Positions 61,196 through 64,000 of a stretch of DNA of 64,000 nt are shown piece after piece (the first letter of the stretch is position 1; every line of letters starts with the position of its first letter). This DNA comes from Bombus terrestris (lineage: Eukaryota > Arthropoda > Insecta > Hymenoptera > Apidae): assembly GCF_910591885.1 (NCBI RefSeq), contig NC_063279.1, positions 1,798,001-1,862,000 on the forward strand, given 5' to 3'. The notes beneath the pieces are model-generated. The model made no database searches. It saw only the letters and a list, made by a program, of their open reading frames with translations, and was not told the origin of the DNA. The position numbers and the translations under genes were made by a program.

Positions 61196-61726
61196 TCACG
61201 AATCCGTGTCTCTGCGTAAGGATCTTGAAACTCGAAATCCACGTGTCTTCGATATAGCGACAGCTTCTAATTCGTCTTTTTTCTCTTTGACTTTTAGAAA
61301 TATCAATTCCAATTGTTGAGAATATTCGCGTACTATGGGAACTCTTGTCGCTAGCAATCTCGTATAAAACGTGAGTTGGCGATGTAAACGAGGTTTCCGC
61401 CAATTCTCTATATTTGGACACGCCGAACTGATATTGTTACGAGCGAGAAAACGTGCGCCGAATACGCGTGTCGAAGTTACCTGAAAAATATTTCGCGAAG
61501 AAAACGACGCGTCGAGTAAAAACATCGCGCAAGCATAAGGCCAATCATTTACAGACTCGTCGTTCTTTCGGAACTTCTTTCGTGGCCTAATCCGGTACAA
61601 TTTCTTGTTCATCGATTTCAGTTTGGAAAAAATTCGGGGCAAACAACCGCAGTTGTAAACCGTGGTAATCGAAGCGGAAGTAACAAATAAAAGGATCGCT
61701 ATATAGACGATAAGTTCCTCGTTCAT
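61196..61726 (-). CDS. Weak candidate: membrane-protein-like open frame of 176 codons
   Basis: The longest frame outside the inverted element. The start (61724-61726) has the context TTTAAATGA and an in-frame stop directly upstream. The N-terminus is hydrophobic at about residues 5-20 (LIVYIAILLFVTSASI), followed by a cysteine pair (NCGC) and a strongly basic stretch (RPRKKFRK). A possible donor, CAG followed by GTAACT, sits after codon 82 (exon 61481-61726, phase 0), so the true coding part could be only 82 residues. The frame lies just downstream of, and antisense to, the exon at 60938-61094, inside its presumed first intron. No family is recognised. A frame of this length can arise by chance in 64 kb. 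Confidence 0.25.
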   Translation of the reverse strand: MNEELIVYIAILLFVTSASITTVYNCGCLPRIFSKLKSMNKKLYRIRPRKKFRKNDESVNDWPYACAMFLLDASFSSRNIFQVTSTRVFGARFLARNNISSACPNIENWRKPRLHRQLTFYTRLLATRVPIVREYSQQLELIFLKVKEKKDELEAVAISKTRGFRVSRSLRRDTDS

Positions 61727-62080
61727 TTAAAGCACTACTAATTTTTCTGCGGTCGTAAGTGGAACGTATGCAAGCCAGCTATACTATTTTGAGTCGTACT
61801 TTCGAGACTTTTTTCCAACCGTGCAACAAAAAACGAGCCACGCAACGGGACTAAAAAAGCACGGCAACGTATGTTTTACGTCTTTCCAAACATTTTGTTC
61901 TTTTACCGTTCTCAATTTACTTCCGACCGTAACAAGAAAAGGCAAACAGAAAACGAAGGCACAATTAAAACACGCCAAGTAAAATTTCCGATTATTTTTG
62001 CTTTTAGAAATCATATTGTCCTTGTACGTAGACTTCTCTATTCCTCGAACATACTACAGCGTCGTATTCGAGCTATAAAT

Positions 62081-62815
62081 TGTGGTATCGTAAACTATAA
62101 TGATTTATTTGCAATGAATGGATCGTACAGATGTTGATTAAACAGAAAACGATGGTTGTTCAACGTGAACTAAATACGATAACGTACTATAATTTACACA
62201 ACTCAATAGCTAATTTGCAACTCTCGTCACCAGGGATCTGTGACAACGACCATACCCAAATCCGCGTCATTCAATACTATCTGACAGTGAACAGTTAGAC
62301 TTTGACCTGATATTTGCACATGGCCCAACATTACACTTTCCCCATTACGTGGGGTAATCGGGATCCTCTCTTTGCCCCTCGACACCCACAAACGCAACAT
62401 ATAAAAATGCAAGCATTCGACCATGAGACTAGTCTTGTGTACAGTTTTGGCCGCGATTTGAACAACTATTTTAACTTCGCTACTTCATTGTAATATTATA
62501 CTTAATCATTCTCGTGAATAAAAGCCTAGAAAATTATAAAAGCACAGACAAGTTAAGTTATTGCTCAGCTACTCCTTTTTTATCATTTACTTTACATGAC
62601 AGATCCAACGCTCTCTCGACAACGCAACTCGCACTCTCTGACTTCTCGATTCACACTCTCTGGCTTCTCCACTGACACTGACTGTTAATTCGTCTTTCTC
62701 CCTTAGCATCCCTTTGTCCCTTCGTCTCAGCCTCGCCACGCACGTGTTCCGCAACCGCTCGTGGCCAGGGTCACGTTGGCTTTTCTACGAAGCTATTCAA
62801 TCGAAGGACCGACGA
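62081..62815 (-). mobile_element. LTR family A, reverse orientation, split by LTR C and truncated
   Basis: The first part (62081-62238) starts TGTGGTATCGTAAACTATAA, the reverse of the A 3' end, and follows the 11539 copy through GATCGTACAGATGTTGATTA and CAACTCTCGTCACC. It resumes at 62602 with GATCCAACGCTCTC and continues through GATTCACACTCTCTGGCTTC, GGCCAGGGTCACG and CAATCGAAGGACCGACGA, stopping near 62815. The A 5' end (TGTAGTATCGTGG) is missing, cut off by the sequence that begins at 62816. Frames across it are not genes. Confidence 0.8.
62239..62601 (+). mobile_element. Solo LTR family C, 363 bp, GATC target duplication, nested in LTR A
   Basis: It starts TGTGACAACGAC and ends TTTACATGACA. 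GATC precedes it (62235-62238) and follows it (62602-62605). The uninterrupted A sequence at 11539-12031 has a single GATC at this place (CGCGGATCCAACG when reversed), which confirms a precise insertion with a 4-bp duplication. TATAAAAA (62400-62407) and AATAAA (62517-62522) lie in the right order for an LTR promoter and polyadenylation signal. This is the only copy in the window. Confidence 0.82.
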
Positions 62816-63209
62816 AAGTTAATTTTTCTTCCCACTAGCAATCTTCTATCGAGGGCGGCTAAGACCCTTCCTAGTCCACCAACCTTATTATTATGCAATC
62901 AGAAGCAATGTCTACCGCCCTCGCTTTCCTAACCAAAACTGTCATCAACAAATCCGATGGTCCCGTGCGCTAGACACACCCATCGCTAGCTTTCCTCCGC
63001 CACGGCATCGTCACTGAACTTCACTTATGCTTCTTCTTTAGAATAGTCAACATATCTTTACCGGGTTTCTACCCTTAGATCAATCACCTACTTAACTTGT
63101 ACATACGCACCAGCCTAACTATGTTCTTTACAAAGTTGTTGAAATAAACTGTAATTTATACGTGTTAATTCGGTGTATACTCAATTGGACCATCCCTATT
63201 ATGCTAACA
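62816..63209 (+). mobile_element. LTR-like fragment of unknown family
   Basis: At 62816 the A-family match stops abruptly and sequence of different character begins (AAGTTAATTTTTCTTCCCAC), ending near ATTATGCTAACA at 63209. AATAAA at about 63145 lies some 60 bp before the ACA end, as in an LTR. The left side has no TG terminus and no TSD is readable. It is either a truncated LTR or the scar of a recombination between elements. No other copy in the window confirms it. Confidence 0.3.
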
Positions 63210-64000
63210 GAAATAAGGGGATCAGTTCGTGGCGTCGATTATTTAATCGTAACGGGAATTTATGAGTGCCGTTGACGTGCTTTCTCGCGATCGCGTCTCT
63301 CCGCGAATGGTCGAATAAACAATTATAAAATACTTTTCTTCTATCATCTTATAGCTTTAGCAAGTATAGCGAATGTTGCAAAATTCCATTTCCTTCATTA
63401 CCAAACTAGTTACCGTTGTGCAAGGCTGTTTAATATTTATCGATACCGCCAACTCGTAACTCGCGACTCGTTACGTTTCACGAACGTTTCAACGTGTTTA
63501 ACGAAAGAAAAGCTCGATCAAAGCTGCACGAGAAGACGAGTTGTTGTAATAAAAAAGGAATAGACAGTCATAAAAGCAATTTCGGGGATGTCGAGCGACA
63601 CGTCGAAGACCGAACAGGAGCGGACATATAGCCAACGTTGATTTCTGGGTACGCGGCTAAAGTATCGAGCCACGATGAAAAACGAGTGGCAACGTCATGG
63701 CGTCGACGTCGTTCTGCGTCCGACGCGTACGTTCCGCCGTCTGATTCACGAGTTTATCAGTGATTTAGCTGCGGGAAAATTCGCCGTCAGATTGTTTCGC
63801 GTTTTAGCCGCCAGACTGAGCGACAACGATGAAAATACGCTTCAACAAACTTCTTAACCCGCTTGCACCTCCGAGTGTTCGCACGTTCTCTGGGCGTTAG
63901 CTTCGTTTCGAAATTTTTGTTACAGACAGAAACGCTTCGGACAAATCCACGTGGAATTTTTATTATTTGCGAAAGTTTCTCGTTAAGGGTTTTCTCCAAC
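63210..64000. other. Gene-free sequence at the window edge
   Basis: Frames at 63675-63857 (plus) and 63787-63999 (minus) overlap in opposite directions in a CG-rich patch and are unremarkable. CG density rises towards the end, so a promoter or exon may lie just beyond the window. Confidence 0.3.

Overview
The window looks like eukaryotic, insect nuclear DNA, most likely from a bee or close hymenopteran. It is AT-rich, yet CpG is not depleted (many CGA, TCG and CGCG words). It is crowded with short TA-flanked mariner-type elements whose ends (TTAGGTTGTCCGAAAAGT and TTGGGTTGGCAACTAAG) I associate with bee genomes. The taxon is an inference; there is no marker gene. Most of the 64 kb is intergenic or intronic. 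No complete protein gene is recognisable and no open frame matches a family I know.

The supportable content is mainly mobile elements, several with target-site duplications (TSDs) readable from the bases. They are: a piggyBac-type element with TTAA TSDs (1009-1575); five copies of mariner-type family M1; short copies of mariner-type family M2, three of only 52-81 bp; and solo-LTR-like elements of four families, named here A (about 380-490 bp, 4-bp TSD), B (about 245-310 bp, 5-bp TSD, starting TA instead of TG), C (363 bp, GATC TSD) and E (about 360 bp, TAGG TSD). Insertions are nested: A in B (11.5-12.3 kb), A in M1 (47.1-47.7 kb) and C in A (62.1-62.8 kb). This gives a relative age order. 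The most unusual element is at 29883-31312: a 1.43-kb unit with TGTTACG/CGTAACA ends and a 5-bp AAATC TSD, whose interior is a large inverted repeat (arms about 290 bp).

Gene-like signals are few. A likely first coding exon of a type II membrane protein lies at 60938-61094 with a clean GTAAGT donor. A candidate transcription start and 5' untranslated exon lies at 19150-19270. There are two TATA/initiator core promoters (10493, 39387) without recognisable genes, a weak minus-strand membrane-protein-like frame (61196-61726), and an imperfect hairpin of miRNA-precursor size (3855-3935).

Layout: 0-5 kb piggyBac, M1, hairpin and LTR E copies; 5-12.3 kb fold-back M2, a tandem duplication, an orphan promoter, M1 and nested LTRs; 12-29 kb mostly unique sequence with one B LTR, a possible transcription start and small elements; 30-31 kb the inverted element; 31-47 kb mostly unique sequence plus one E LTR and microsatellites; 47-58 kb dense M1, A, B and M2 copies and a degenerate repeat block; 58-64 kb the exon candidates and nested A/C LTRs. 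I see no rRNA, tRNA, CRISPR or bacterial feature.
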